64,000 nt of DNA, taken from contig NZ_CP108494.1 of the NCBI RefSeq assembly GCF_041435435.1, positions 2,514,501 through 2,578,500 of the forward strand. The letters are read 5' to 3'. Shown here in pieces: positions 8,557 to 17,781 of the stretch. The translations under genes and the position numbers were made by a program. Numbering within the stretch: position 1 is the stretch's first letter; every line of letters starts with the position of its first letter. The DNA comes from Streptomyces sp. NBC_01241. Lineage in GTDB: Bacteria; Actinomycetota; Actinomycetes; Streptomycetales; Streptomycetaceae. The notes beneath the pieces were generated by a model. It ran no database searches. It had not been told where the DNA came from and worked only from the letters and a program-made list of their open reading frames with translations.

Positions 8557-10620
8557 CTACAGGCCCTGGCTCTGATGCTGCTTGCCGGCCACCGCGTCGC
8601 CCGTCGGTCTCGGTACCGGCACCGAAACGGCCAGGTCGTCGTGCGGTTTCTCCGCCGTCGGCACAGCCGGCAACCACAGTTTCCGGGGCCCCGACAGGAC
8701 GTGGGTCAGCCCGAAGCCGAGCGCGACGACAGCCGCACCGCCCACCGCGTCCAGCACCCAGTGATTGGCCGTGGCGATGATCGCGGAGACCGTGAACAGA
8801 GGGTGCAGCAGCCCCAGCGCCTTCATCCACGGCTTCGGGGCCAGCATGACGACGACCACGCCGCACCAGAGCGACCAGCCGAAATGCAGCGAGGGCATCG
8901 CCGCGTACTGATTGGTCATCTCGGTCAGCGCTCCGTAGTCCGGCTTCGCGAAGTCCTGGACGCCATGGACCGTGTCGATGAAACCGAGCCCCGGCATCAA
9001 CCGCGGCGGGGCCAGCGGGTAGAGCCAGAAGCCGACCAGTGCGAGAAGCGTGGCGAAGCCGATGGAGCTGCGGACCCAGCGGTAGTCGGCGGGGCGTCGT
9101 ACGTACAGCACACCGAGAATCGCCAGCGGCACGATGAAGTGGAACGTCGAGTAGTAGTAGTCGAAGAAGGCCTTCAGCCAGCCGGCCTCGACGACCGCGT
9201 GGTTGGCCCAGTGCTCGATGTCGATGTGCAGCCACTGTTCGAGGGAGTGGATCTGACGGCCGTGGTGTTCGGCGGTGGCGCGGCCCGCCGTCGCCGCGAG
9301 CCTGACCTGCGCGTACGCGGAGTACACGACCCTGATCAGGAGCAGTTCCAGCAGCAGGTTGGGCCGGCTGAGCACCCGCCGCCAGAACGGCAGCAGCGGA
9401 ACGCGGCGCCAGCGGGCCGGAACCGGGTCCGCGTAGTCGGTCGGGATCGGCCGCTGCCAGTACGGCGAGGTGCGCGGCAGGAACGGTGCCGCGCAGGCCG
9501 CGCCGAGTGCCACGATCAGCAGCACGTTGTCGCGCAGGGGGAAGACCGCGGCCATGTTCGGCAGCAGCATCTTCCCCGGCAGCGTGATCACGAGCACCAC
9601 CACCACCGGCCACACCAGCCGGTCGGAGGCCCGCTTGCCGACCCGGCCGACCACGGCGAGCAGCACCCACAGCAATTGGTGCTGCCAGGCGGTCGGCGAG
9701 ACCGCGACGGTGACGCAGCCGGTCACGGCGACGGCGAGCAGCAGCTGCCCGTCGCGGGCGTACCGTACGGCGCGACGCAGCCCGAGGTAGCAGACGGCGG
9801 CCGCCAGCACCACGAACAGCACGATTTCGAGCGGGCCCGCCAGACCGAACCGGAGCAGCGCACCGTGCAGGGACTGGTTGGCCAGGCTGTCCGGATTGTC
9901 ACCGAGCCCGGCGCCCGCGACATGGTGCACCCAGTAGGTCCACGAGTCGCTCGGCATCGCGGCCCAGGCCAGGGCCGTGCAGGCGGCGAACGCGGTGCCG
10001 CCGGTCACCGCGGCCCGTCGGCGGCCGGTGAACCAGAGCAGGACCGCGAAGAGCAGTACGGTCGGCTGGAGCGCGGCCGCGATCCCGATCAGGAGGCCCG
10101 AGGCGCGTTCCCCGCGGACCGCGAAACAGGCCAGCAGCACCAGCAGGACCGGCAGGATGCTGGTCTGCCCGAGGTGGAACGTGTTACGGACCGGCAGGGA
10201 CAGCATCAGCAGGCTGATCGCGACCGGGGCGGCCGGCAGTGAGGTACGACGGGCGACCGGGCCCGGCAGCGCGCGGGCGGCGACGACACCCAGGGCGGCG
10301 ACGAGCAGCAGCGAACCGAAGGTCCAGGCGACGCCCAGGCTCTGTTCCGCCGTCCGGGTCAGTGGCTTCAGCACGAGTCCGGCGAACGGGGTGCCGGTGA
10401 ACCGGTCGCTGGCGTACAGCGAGCCCGTCACATGCAGGACGCCGTTCTCACCGATCCAGGTCTCCAGATCGGTGAGCCGTTCCCCCGGCGGCTGTCGCAG
10501 CACCACCGCCATCTGCCGTACGGCCAGAGCGGCCACAACCAGCCAGAGCAGGGCCCGGGCGGCCCCGGTCCTCGCCCCCGTCGCCTCGTCTCCGCGCACA
10601 CTGTGCTCCGCATTCGCCAC
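8557..10620 (-). CDS. Bifunctional GT87-like glycosyltransferase / PAP2-family membrane phosphatase
   Basis: The 687-aa integral membrane protein has two parts. Residues 1 to about 400 form a multi-helix DUF2029/GT87 domain of the polyprenyl-phosphate-mannose-using type. Residues about 430-660 form a PAP2 domain with PLAPPRL, PSLHFGWSLW and ANHWVLDAVGG, where the His and Asp are catalytic. The PAP2 half resembles the inositolphosphotransferase/Aur1 subgroup. Such fusions are common in Streptomyces and probably act on lipid-linked sugars or phospholipids at the outer face of the membrane. The 39-residue C-terminal tail is hydrophilic. Confidence 0.82.
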   Translation of the reverse strand: MANAEHSVRGDEATGARTGAARALLWLVVAALAVRQMAVVLRQPPGERLTDLETWIGENGVLHVTGSLYASDRFTGTPFAGLVLKPLTRTAEQSLGVAWTFGSLLLVAALGVVAARALPGPVARRTSLPAAPVAISLLMLSLPVRNTFHLGQTSILPVLLVLLACFAVRGERASGLLIGIAAALQPTVLLFAVLLWFTGRRRAAVTGGTAFAACTALAWAAMPSDSWTYWVHHVAGAGLGDNPDSLANQSLHGALLRFGLAGPLEIVLFVVLAAAVCYLGLRRAVRYARDGQLLLAVAVTGCVTVAVSPTAWQHQLLWVLLAVVGRVGKRASDRLVWPVVVVLVITLPGKMLLPNMAAVFPLRDNVLLIVALGAACAAPFLPRTSPYWQRPIPTDYADPVPARWRRVPLLPFWRRVLSRPNLLLELLLIRVVYSAYAQVRLAATAGRATAEHHGRQIHSLEQWLHIDIEHWANHAVVEAGWLKAFFDYYYSTFHFIVPLAILGVLYVRRPADYRWVRSSIGFATLLALVGFWLYPLAPPRLMPGLGFIDTVHGVQDFAKPDYGALTEMTNQYAAMPSLHFGWSLWCGVVVVMLAPKPWMKALGLLHPLFTVSAIIATANHWVLDAVGGAAVVALGFGLTHVLSGPRKLWLPAVPTAEKPHDDLAVSVPVPRPTGDAVAGKQHQSQGL

Positions 10621-10970
10621 GCTGAGCCGACCCTCCCGCCGTTTCTGTACTCGTCCCTCGACCTGGGCGTGCTGTGAAACCTTCGCATTGCGCTATGGGG
10701 TAGACACAATCAACCCCCTCTTCGCCTGACTGTCATCCTCCTTTTTCGAAAGAAAGACCGAAAGCCACTCATGCCGGGACGGTCCGGGCCAGTACGAGCC
10801 GGTCCCGGCCGACGCCCCCGGCCGGGACCGGAACCGAAACCGGAACCGGATCGGTGGTGTCCGCGTCCTTTCCCGTGCTGGTGCGGGTGGTGGTCCTGCG
10901 AATCCGACGGCACCGGCCGGTGGTGACCGCGAAACAATGGGATCGCTCCTGCGATCACGCTCAGGTCAGA
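10621..10970. other. Intergenic region without a recognised gene
   Basis: This is the promoter space of the minus-strand GT87/PAP2 gene and the plus-strand GNAT gene. I see short G/C-rich dyads and no conserved reading frame. Confidence 0.5.
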
Positions 10971-11456
10971 ATGACCGGCATGACCTGGACCATGACCCCC
11001 GAACCCTTCGACTCCCCCGATGCCGCGCTGCTGCGCCGGGACTACTACGCCGAGGTCGCCGGCCGCTACTGGGGGCGGCCCGCGACCGCCGAGGAGATCG
11101 ACGAGGGGCTCACCGACGACGGCGCCGACCGGCTCGTTCCATCCACCGGCCAGTTCGTCGTCGGCCGGTTCGAGGGGAAACCGGCGGCCTGCGCCGGGCT
11201 GCTGGTGGTGGACGCGGACATCGCGGAGGTGACCCGGGTGTTCGTACGCCCCGCATACCGCGGTACGGGCGGCGGCGGGCTGCTCCTGACGGCCGTCGAG
11301 AGCGCGGCGCGCGCCTTCGGCATACGCGCGGTCAGGCTCGACACCCGCAATGACCTCGTCGAGGCACGGGGGCTGTACGCCAAGCACGGCTATCGGGAGG
11401 TCCCGGCGTTCCACCGGCGGCAGTACGCGGAGCACTGGTTCGCCAAGGAGCTCTAG
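10971..11456 (+). CDS. GNAT family N-acetyltransferase
   Basis: The 161-aa product has the GNAT fold signature. Strand-4 motif EVTRVFVRPAYRGTGGGGLLL contains the acetyl-CoA pyrophosphate loop (R-G-T-G-G-G). It is followed by AVRLDTRNDLVEARGLYAKHGYREVPAF, the C-terminal motif B. ATG 10971 has AGG five bases upstream; ATG 10980 is possible. The longer frame upstream carries no domain sequence. The substrate is unknown. The gene ends inside a strong hairpin and is convergent with the MFS gene. Confidence 0.88.
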   Translation: MTGMTWTMTPEPFDSPDAALLRRDYYAEVAGRYWGRPATAEEIDEGLTDDGADRLVPSTGQFVVGRFEGKPAACAGLLVVDADIAEVTRVFVRPAYRGTGGGGLLLTAVESAARAFGIRAVRLDTRNDLVEARGLYAKHGYREVPAFHRRQYAEHWFAKEL

Positions 11457-11514
11457 GGTCTTTCGTTTGGATCACGCCGGCTCGCGTGGCGGGCACGATC
11501 CGAACGAAAGACCC
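11456..11514. terminator. Bidirectional hairpin terminator
   Basis: GGGTCTTTCGTTTGGATC (11456-11473) pairs with 11497-11514, giving an 18-bp stem with one G-T type mismatch and a 23-base loop. It lies between two convergent stops, and the left arm begins on the last base of the GNAT stop codon. Confidence 0.75.
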
Positions 11515-11532
11515 CAGGTGTCTACGGACGAC

Positions 11533-13578
11533 TCACGCGGGTCCGGCCGCGTGGTCCCGCTTCGGCTCGGGGCAGTGGGGCCGTTCCCTGGTCGACCCGC
11601 CCGTCTCTGCGGTCAGCTCCGCCACGAGCCGTACCAGGTCGGTCGGCCGCTCCGGCCCCCACCAGTCGCCCAGCAGCTCGGCCATCGAATCCTCACGGGC
11701 CTTCGCCAGCTCCACCACGGCTTCCTCGCCGGTCTCGGTGAGCACCAGCTGTATCCCCTCGCGCCGGACCAGTCCGCGCTCCTCCAGCTGACGCGCCGCC
11801 TCGCTGACCACCCGCAGCGGAACCGGGGCGACGTCGGCGAGCATGGCCGGTTCGACCGTGCCGTGCCGCCGTATCCGCAGCAGCATCCAGCTCGCCGCGG
11901 GCAGCAGGTCGTACCCCGCCCTCTTGGTGATCTTCACGTAGACCTCGCGGCGGCCTTCTCGGGTGGCGAGCACCGAGAGGGCCCGGGCGCATTCGTCGTA
12001 CGAGGACCGCTCGACCGGGTTCGTCGCCAGGGTCTCGGTGGGCTCCGGCGCGGTCACCGAGCCGCGCAGCTTGTCCTCCTTGAGGAACCAGGCGAAGGCG
12101 AAGGCGACCACCACGACGGGGGCCGCGTACAGGAACACGTCGGTGATCGACGTCGAGAATGCGTGGAGCACCAACGGCCGTAGCGCGGGCGGCAGTTTGC
12201 CGATGGCGCGTGGGTCCGCGGCCAGCCCCTCGGCGCCGGCCCCGGAAGGCAGGGTGCGGCCGGCCAGCACCGCGGTCAGTTTGCCGATGAGCCGGTTGGT
12301 GAAGATCGTGCCGAAGACGGCGACACCGAACGAGGCGCCGATGGAGCGGAAGAAGGTGGCTCCGGAGGTGGCGACGCCGAGATCCTCGTACGTGACGGCG
12401 TTCTGCACGACCAGCACCAGGACCTGCATCACCAGACCGAGTCCGGCCCCGAAGACGAAGAAATAGACGCTCATCTCCAGGGTGCTGCTGGTCTCCGTGA
12501 GCCGGTGCAGGAGCTGCAGTCCGATCGCGGTGATACCGGTGCCCGCGATCGGGAAGACCTTCCAGCGGCCGGTGCGGCTGACGATCTGCCCGGACACGGT
12601 CGAGGTGAGGAGCAGACCGGCCACCATCGGGAGCATGTGCACACCGGACATCGTCGGCGTGATGCCGTGCACCACCTGCAGGAAGGTCGGCAGATAGGTC
12701 ATCGCGCCGAACATCGCGAAACCGACCACGAAGCTGATGACGGCGACGAGGCTGAAGGTCCTGATCCGGAACAGTTTCGGCGGAATGACGGGCTCCGCGG
12801 CGCGGCGCTCCACCTGCACGAAGGCGATCAGCAGCAGCACGCTCAGCACGGCGAGACCGATGATCTGCGCCGAGCCCCAGGCCCAGGTGGTGCCGCCGAG
12901 CGAGGCCACGAGGACGAGGCAGGTGGCGACGGAGGCGATGAGGAAGGTGCCGAGGTAGTCGATGGTGTGCTTCGTACGGTGGACCGGGATGTGCAGGACT
13001 GCGGCGATCACGAGGAGCGCGACGACGCCGACCGGCAGGTTGATGTAGAAGACCCAGCGCCAGCTGAGGTGTTCGGTGAAGAAGCCGCCGAGGAGCGGCC
13101 CGAGGACGCTCGTCGCACCGAAGACCGCACCGAACAGGCCCTGGTACTTGCCGCGTTCGCGTGGCGCGACGATATCGCCGACGATCGCCATCGAGAGCAC
13201 CATGAGGCCGCCGCCGCCGAGGCCCTGAAGTGCGCGGAAGCCGATGAGCTGCGGCATGTTCTGGGCAACGCCGCAGAGCGCCGAGCCGATGAGGAAGATG
13301 ACGATGGCGGTCTGGAAGAGCTTCTTGCGCCCGTACTGGTCGCCGAGCTTGCCCCAGAGCGGGGTCGCGGCGGTCGACGCCAGCAGGTAGGCCGTGACCA
13401 CCCAGGAGAGGTGTTCCAGGCCGCCGAGGTCGCTGACGATGGTCGGCAGCGCGGTGGAGACGATGGTCTGGTCGAGTGCGGCCAGAAGCATGCCGAGGAG
13501 CAGCGCACCGATGGCCACCATGACCGACCGCGTGGAGCGGCCCTCGCCGGGGGCCGGGGGGCTCGGATGCTGGGCCAT
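11533..13578 (-). CDS. DHA2-type MFS drug efflux transporter with C-terminal MarR-like winged helix
   Basis: The product is 681 aa. Residues 1 to about 520 form a 14-helix DHA2 permease with [19 protein letters not shown] in helix 1 and [15 protein letters not shown] in the first cytoplasmic loop. The last 150 residues form a soluble winged-helix-like domain ([22 protein letters not shown]..., [23 protein letters not shown], then [11 protein letters not shown]) resembling MarR. A pump joined to a DNA-binding-type domain suggests that it senses substrate or controls its own gene. ATG 13578 has GAGGAG upstream. Extension of the frame to 13890 has no support. Confidence 0.87.
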   Translation of the reverse strand: MAQHPSPPAPGEGRSTRSVMVAIGALLLGMLLAALDQTIVSTALPTIVSDLGGLEHLSWVVTAYLLASTAATPLWGKLGDQYGRKKLFQTAIVIFLIGSALCGVAQNMPQLIGFRALQGLGGGGLMVLSMAIVGDIVAPRERGKYQGLFGAVFGATSVLGPLLGGFFTEHLSWRWVFYINLPVGVVALLVIAAVLHIPVHRTKHTIDYLGTFLIASVATCLVLVASLGGTTWAWGSAQIIGLAVLSVLLLIAFVQVERRAAEPVIPPKLFRIRTFSLVAVISFVVGFAMFGAMTYLPTFLQVVHGITPTMSGVHMLPMVAGLLLTSTVSGQIVSRTGRWKVFPIAGTGITAIGLQLLHRLTETSSTLEMSVYFFVFGAGLGLVMQVLVLVVQNAVTYEDLGVATSGATFFRSIGASFGVAVFGTIFTNRLIGKLTAVLAGRTLPSGAGAEGLAADPRAIGKLPPALRPLVLHAFSTSITDVFLYAAPVVVVAFAFAWFLKEDKLRGSVTAPEPTETLATNPVERSSYDECARALSVLATREGRREVYVKITKRAGYDLLPAASWMLLRIRRHGTVEPAMLADVAPVPLRVVSEAARQLEERGLVRREGIQLVLTETGEEAVVELAKAREDSMAELLGDWWGPERPTDLVRLVAELTAETGGSTRERPHCPEPKRDHAAGPA

Positions 13579-13916
13579 GGAATATCTCCTCGGGTCCGCT
13601 ACATCCCCATCCTGGCCGTTCCGCACGGTTATGGCCTGCCGAACGGGACCGGCGGGAGTCGGCTCGGGAGCCGCGGGAGGACCCGCGAGGGCTACGGCGA
13701 CCTGCGGGCGGCATCCGGCCCGACGATCGCGATCCACCCGGATTGGCTTTCCCGGACAGGTTTTTGTATCGTGATGGAACAAAGTAGCCTCCGCCCGCCA
13801 CCCCCTGACCGGCGGGCGAGGCTGCTTGTTTCTCTTTCCTGCGACATGTCCCCCTCGCCCCCTCCCCCTTGTTTCTGCGTTTCCCCCCACCCCGTTCCTC
13901 GCTCTGGAGCCCGCCC
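13579..13916. promoter_or_regulatory. Divergent promoter region with a candidate operator and C-rich tract
   Basis: No gene is seen here. At 13763-13783 a 21-bp imperfect dyad with TTTGT/ACAAA ends has the size of a MarR operator and lies 185-205 bases upstream of the MFS start. From 13847 to 13895 the plus strand is a long pyrimidine-rich tract. A CTGGAG ribosome site (13904-13909) serves the following HAD gene. Confidence 0.35.
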
Positions 13917-14579
13917 ATGCCGGCCACCGTCCTCACAGCTCGCGCCCTCCTTCTGGACATGGATGGCACCCTCGTGAACTCCGACGCCGTCGTGGAGCGC
14001 TGCTGGCGACGTTGGGCGCTGCGGGAGGGGCTGGACCCGGAGGCCGCACTCAAGGTGGTTCACGGGCGGCAGGGGTACGCCACGATGGCGGTGCTCCTCC
14101 CGGACCGCCCCATGGAACAGAACTACGCGGACAACCGGGCGATGCTCGCCGAGGAGACCGCCGACACCGACGGCGTCGCGCCCGTCGCCGGCGCGCCCGC
14201 TTTCATGGACGCGATCGCGGCGCTCCCGCACGCCCTGGTCACCTCGGCCGACGCCGCGCTGGCCCGGACCCGGATGACCGCGTCCGGGCTGCGGATGCCC
14301 GCCACCCGCGTGACCGCCGAGAGCGTCGGCGCCAGCAAGCCGGACCCCGAGGGCTTCCTCAAGGGAGCCGCCGAGCTGGGCTTCGCCCCGGCGGACTGCG
14401 TCGTCTTCGAGGACTCGGAGGCGGGAATCGCGGCCGGCCGGGCGGCGGGCATGCGCGTCGTGGGTGTCGGCCCGCGGGCCGCGGCACTCTCCCCCGACGC
14501 GCACGTCGAGGACCTGACGCGCCTCCGGGTGGAAGCGGCGGCCGACGGTTCGATCCGGCTGCACATCAGCGCGCGATAG
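13917..14579 (+). CDS. HAD-IA family phosphatase (sugar-phosphatase-like)
   Basis: The 220-aa product has HAD motif [12 protein letters not shown], motif II LVTSAD, motif III Lys in [10 protein letters not shown] and motif [14 protein letters not shown]. Length and motifs match small-molecule phosphatases such as those acting on hexitol or 2-deoxyglucose 6-phosphate. It is cytoplasmic. ATG 13917 has CTGGAG seven bases upstream, so I prefer it to the longer frame. Substrate specificity is not visible. Confidence 0.9.
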   Translation: MPATVLTARALLLDMDGTLVNSDAVVERCWRRWALREGLDPEAALKVVHGRQGYATMAVLLPDRPMEQNYADNRAMLAEETADTDGVAPVAGAPAFMDAIAALPHALVTSADAALARTRMTASGLRMPATRVTAESVGASKPDPEGFLKGAAELGFAPADCVVFEDSEAGIAAGRAAGMRVVGVGPRAAALSPDAHVEDLTRLRVEAAADGSIRLHISAR

Positions 14580-14672
14580 CCACCCTTCGGCAACCCGGCC
14601 CCAGCACCCCGAACTCCGGCCCCTGACCCCTGCCTCCTGGCCCCCGCCTCGGCGCGACCGGTCCCGCGGGCC

Positions 14673-15407
14673 TCAGTCCCGGTGCAGCCGCCCCCGTGCC
14701 ACCAGTTCGAGCATGACGGCGACGGCCACCGCCTGTACGGCCATCAGCGCCACCAGTACGAACAACTGCACGGCCCCCGCCTGCACCGGTGAGGCACCGC
14801 CGAGCAGCATGCCCACGAAGGCGCCCGGCAACGTGACGAGCCCCACCGTCCGCGTCTGATCGAGCCCCGGCAACAGCGCGTCCGCCGCCACGGGCCGGGC
14901 GATCTCCAGCCTCGCGTCACGGTCGAGCAGCCCGAGCGCCATCCCCGCCTCCACCTCCCCCCGCCGGGTCGTCAACTCGTCCAGCGCCCGCCGCCCGCCG
15001 AGCACGGTCGCGGTCAGCGCACCCCCGATGAGGATGCCGGCCACCGGGATCAGCGCGATGCCCCGGACCTGGACGAGTCCGGTGAGCAGCAGCAGCACGA
15101 CCACCGGCACGACTCCCGCCCCGATCGGCACGGCCGCCCACCACCAGGTGCGATTACGGGTGATCCGGCGGCCCGCGGTCCGCACCGCGACGGCGTACAT
15201 CAGCGCCACGAACCCGAGCAGCGGCGGCAGCGAACGGACCACCCAGCCGATGAGCAGGGAGACCGCGGCGAGCTGGACCGCGGCCCGCAGCCCGGCCAGC
15301 AGAATCTCGCGCGACCGTCCCAGCGAGGCCAGCGCGGCGACGGCCACCGCCGCCACGAGCAGCAGGGCGAGGACGACCCCGAGCGTGATGTCGACCGGAA
15401 GCAGCAC
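14673..15407 (-). CDS. FetB/YbbM-type ABC transporter permease
   Basis: The 244-aa product has about seven membrane helices and matches the UPF0014 family. It contains REILLAGLRAAVQLAAVSLLIGWV near the start and TRTVGLVTLPGAFVGMLLGGASPVQAGAVQ near the end, the family hallmark. In E. coli, FetB pairs with the ATPase FetA in iron homeostasis. No ATPase gene adjoins it here, so a partner must be encoded elsewhere. The start is GTG 15407 with only a weak ribosome site. Confidence 0.85.
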   Translation of the reverse strand: MLLPVDITLGVVLALLLVAAVAVAALASLGRSREILLAGLRAAVQLAAVSLLIGWVVRSLPPLLGFVALMYAVAVRTAGRRITRNRTWWWAAVPIGAGVVPVVVLLLLTGLVQVRGIALIPVAGILIGGALTATVLGGRRALDELTTRRGEVEAGMALGLLDRDARLEIARPVAADALLPGLDQTRTVGLVTLPGAFVGMLLGGASPVQAGAVQLFVLVALMAVQAVAVAVMLELVARGRLHRD

Positions 15408-15674
15408 GCCGTAACTCTACGGCCGGCCCGACCCGGATCACGGGCACGAACCGACCCGCCCCAGAGGCGGATTGCCGCCGCATCAGCACGTACGCCCGCA
15501 CAGATGGGGACGTACGCCCCCATGCTCCAGCCCGGTCGGTCAGAACCCTTGATGTGACGTGCCCATGTCGCCACCCTGTTACCTGGCGCCCACCCCACGG
15601 AAACCTGGCGCCGCCACGATGGCCGGGCTCTACGGGTCACCCGTCCAAGGTCCCCCCACGTCAAGGGAGTTCGC

Positions 15675-16319
15675 ATGTCAGGTATCTACGCGCGTCGCAT
15701 CGCTGTCGTCGCCGCATCCGCCGCCCTCGCCGCAACCACCGGGCTGCTCACCGCCCCCACTGCCCAGGCAGCCATGCCCACCCCGGTGTCGGCATCGACC
15801 GCCCGCACCTACCTGAGCCAGCTGACCGTCTCCGCGGAGGGCTCGTCGACCGGTTACAGCCGCGACAAGTTCCCGCACTGGATCACCCAGTCGGGCACCT
15901 GCAACACCCGCGAGGTCGTCCTCAAGCGCGACGGTACGAATGTGCAGCAGGACTCCAGCTGCGCGGCCGTCAGCGGCAGTTGGTACTCGGAGTACGACGG
16001 CGCCACCTGGACCGCCGCCTCCGATGTGGACATCGACCACATGGTCCCGCTCGCCGAAGCCTGGCGGTCGGGCGCCAGCAGCTGGACCACCGCCCAACGA
16101 CAGGCGTACGCCAACGACTTGACCCGACCGCAGCTCATCGCGGTCACCGACAACGTCAACCAGTCCAAGGGTGACAAGGACCCGGCCGCCTGGCTGCCCC
16201 CGCGCACCGCGTACCGCTGCACGTACGTGCGCGCCTGGGTGCACGTGAAGCACTACTACAACCTCACGGTCGACTCGGCCGAGAAGAGCGCCCTGCAGTC
16301 CGTCCTCAACGGCTGCTGA
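15675..16319 (+). CDS. Secreted HNH nuclease (DUF1524/GmrSD-like)
   Basis: The 214-aa product has a signal peptide ending near APTAQA (residue 32). The nuclease core shows DIDHMVPLAEAW, then LTRPQLIAVTDNVNQSKGDK with the Asn residues of the HNH finger, and DPAAWLPP. Several Cys residues could form disulfides. ATG 15675 has AGGGAG upstream. Streptomyces exports several such nucleases, probably for scavenging nucleic acids or recycling DNA during mycelial death. A hairpin terminator follows the gene. Confidence 0.9.
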   Translation: MSGIYARRIAVVAASAALAATTGLLTAPTAQAAMPTPVSASTARTYLSQLTVSAEGSSTGYSRDKFPHWITQSGTCNTREVVLKRDGTNVQQDSSCAAVSGSWYSEYDGATWTAASDVDIDHMVPLAEAWRSGASSWTTAQRQAYANDLTRPQLIAVTDNVNQSKGDKDPAAWLPPRTAYRCTYVRAWVHVKHYYNLTVDSAEKSALQSVLNGC

Positions 16320-16350
16320 ACCCACCCGCCCCTCCCCCGTCGTTCCACAC

Positions 16351-16385
16351 CGTACGGGGCCGTGCACACCGCACGGCTCCGTACG
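16351..16385. terminator. Terminator of the secreted nuclease gene
   Basis: CGTACGGGGCCGTGC pairs with GCACGGCTCCGTACG, a 15-bp stem with one mismatch and a 5-base loop. It lies 32 bases after the stop. Confidence 0.65.
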
Positions 16386-16987
16386 CGTATCCCGGGAGGG
16401 GCCCGGGGAGGGCCCCCTGGAGGGCGCGAGGACGGCGCGGGCTCGGAGCCACCGGCGCGTTTTCGGCCGAGTACGGCCACCGATGACGAAGACCCGCGCG
16501 CCCGGCACGCCCCGCGCACCCGCGGAGCGGCAGCGGCCAGGTCCTGGCGCGGGCGAGGCGCACCGGGCACCCCGGGAGCCCCTCACCCGGCCCGGAGCAG
16601 AGGCAGGCAGCACCGCATCGCGGGAGGGCCGCACATCCACCCGCGTCCTTCAGCTGACCTGCGCACCCCCGCGCGCCCGTTCACGAGGCCACCCCGGGTT
16701 TACGAGGCAGCCTCCGGGGCCTCCCGGAGCCGGCTTCCGCCGCGGCACCCCGCCCATGACACCCACCCCGACGTGGCCGGAAAGTTGCACCGCCATTGGT
16801 TCAGGCCAAAGCAGTGAAGGAATATGCGCAGTTGGAGGCGGTGCTGAGCCGAACCTTGACCAGCGAGAGCAGGGCGATTTTCAGCCGCTCGACAGAATGT
16901 TGAACTTGCAAGCATTGGTAAGGTTTTCCTAATCTTGAGCGCTCAATCGGTTCACGTCCCCACCAGACCGAAGGAGCCCTCCCCCCC
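16386..16987. other. Long intergenic region upstream of doxX
   Basis: About 600 bases without a believable gene. The first two thirds are GC-rich and open in several frames but protein-like in none. The last 100 bases are AT-richer and hold the doxX promoter region, with a palindrome at 16935-16946 and AAGGAG at 16970-16975. Confidence 0.5.
16935..16946. promoter_or_regulatory. Palindromic operator candidate upstream of doxX
   Basis: TTGAGCGCTCAA is a perfect 12-bp palindrome about 42 bases upstream of the doxX ATG. Just before it, 16914-16932 (ATTGGTAAGGTTTTCCTAA) weakly resembles an actinobacterial iron box, about 13 of 19 positions by eye. The regulator is unknown. Confidence 0.4.
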
Positions 16988-17457
16988 ATGCACGCACGCT
17001 TGAATCAAGCTCAGCCCTACGCCTGAATCAGGCTCAGCCCTACGCCCTCGCCCTGTTCCGGATCGTCGTGGGCCTGCTCTTCGCCTGCCACGGCGCCGCC
17101 TCGCTCTTCGGCGTCCTCGGTGGCGCGATGGGCGGCGGCTCCATACCCGCCGGCACCTGGCCCGGCTGGTACGCGGCGGTCATCCAGCTCGTCGGCGGCA
17201 GCCTGGTGGTGCTCGGTCTGGGCACCCGCGTCGCCGCCCTCGTCTGCTCCGGCTCCATGGCGTACGCGTACTTCAAGGTCCACCAGCCCGAGGCACTCTT
17301 CCCGCTGCAGAACGGCGGCGAGCCCTCGGCCGTCTTCTGCTGGGCCTTCCTCCTGCTGGTCTTCACCGGCCCCGGCGCGCCGGCCCTGACCGACTGTTCC
17401 GCCGGGGCGGCGCGAAACGCGTCGAGGACCGCGCACACGAGCAGGCACCGGCCGTGA
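16988..17457 (+). pseudogene. DoxX-family membrane protein, frameshifted by a 23-bp tandem duplication
   Basis: ATG 16988 has AAGGAG upstream and reads MHARLNQAQPYA, then hits TGA at 17024. Removing one copy of the tandem 23-mer restores ...AQPYALALFRIVVGLLFACHG, which joins the downstream frame. That frame carries a normal DoxX protein: four hydrophobic segments, LVVLGLGTRVAALVCSGSMAYAYFKVHQ, and a Pro-rich tail. As written only a shorter product from GTG 17068 (129 aa, lacking most of helix 1) could be made. DoxX proteins are four-helix membrane proteins linked to redox stress. The lesion could be a real mutation, a reversible slippage switch or an assembly error. Confidence 0.8.
17001..17046. 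repeat. 23-bp tandem duplication inside doxX
   Basis: Two adjacent 23-base copies (17001-17023 and 17024-17046) begin TGAATCA and end CTACGCC. They differ at one base (caagct versus caggct). Twenty-three is not a multiple of three, so the insertion breaks the frame. Confidence 0.92.
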
Positions 17458-17490
17458 CGGTCTGACGGCCGCCATGGCCTGACCAGTGCA

Positions 17491-17520
17491 GGACCGGCCC
17501 GTCCGCCCACGGGCCGGTCC
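17491..17520. terminator. Hairpin terminator after doxX
   Basis: GGACCGGCCCGT and ACGGGCCGGTCC form a perfect 12-bp stem with a 6-base loop, 34 bases after the doxX stop. Confidence 0.65.
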
Positions 17521-17540
17521 GGACATCACCCACGGTCCGG

Positions 17541-17604
17541 ACCGCACATCACCTACACCGCTTGCACCGCACATCACCTACGCCACATACACCGCTTGCA
17601 CTGC
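17541..17604. repeat. Degenerate direct repeats in the doxX-dedA gap
   Basis: CCGCACATCACCTAC and ACACCGCTTGCA each occur twice in order within 64 bases. The 324-base gap between doxX and dedA holds this repeat, the terminator and a GGGGAG ribosome site, and no gene. Confidence 0.6.
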
Positions 17605-17781
17605 CCGCATCTCCCACGCCGGAACCCGGACTTCCCATTTGCGGGCTTACGTGAGCTTCCCAACATCATCCGTATTTATAGATCAACGCAAGAGTGTCAG
17701 GCGTACGCTGTAGAGCTGGCCCTGCCGCTCCTGCCGCTCCCCTGCGACGTCGCGGCGTTGTTCCTGATCGGGGAGTAGTAG

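Noticed and set aside
12505..13977. 490-codon plus-strand frame opposite the MFS gene
   Set aside because: Asp/Glu/His-rich antisense product with no domain; membrane helices lie on the minus strand.
16914..16932. Confident iron box
   Set aside because: Only about 13 of 19 positions fit, so it is kept as a weak candidate.
16483..16932. 149-codon frame upstream of doxX
   Set aside because: Pro/Gly/Arg-rich translation with no start signal or conserved pattern; treated as non-coding.
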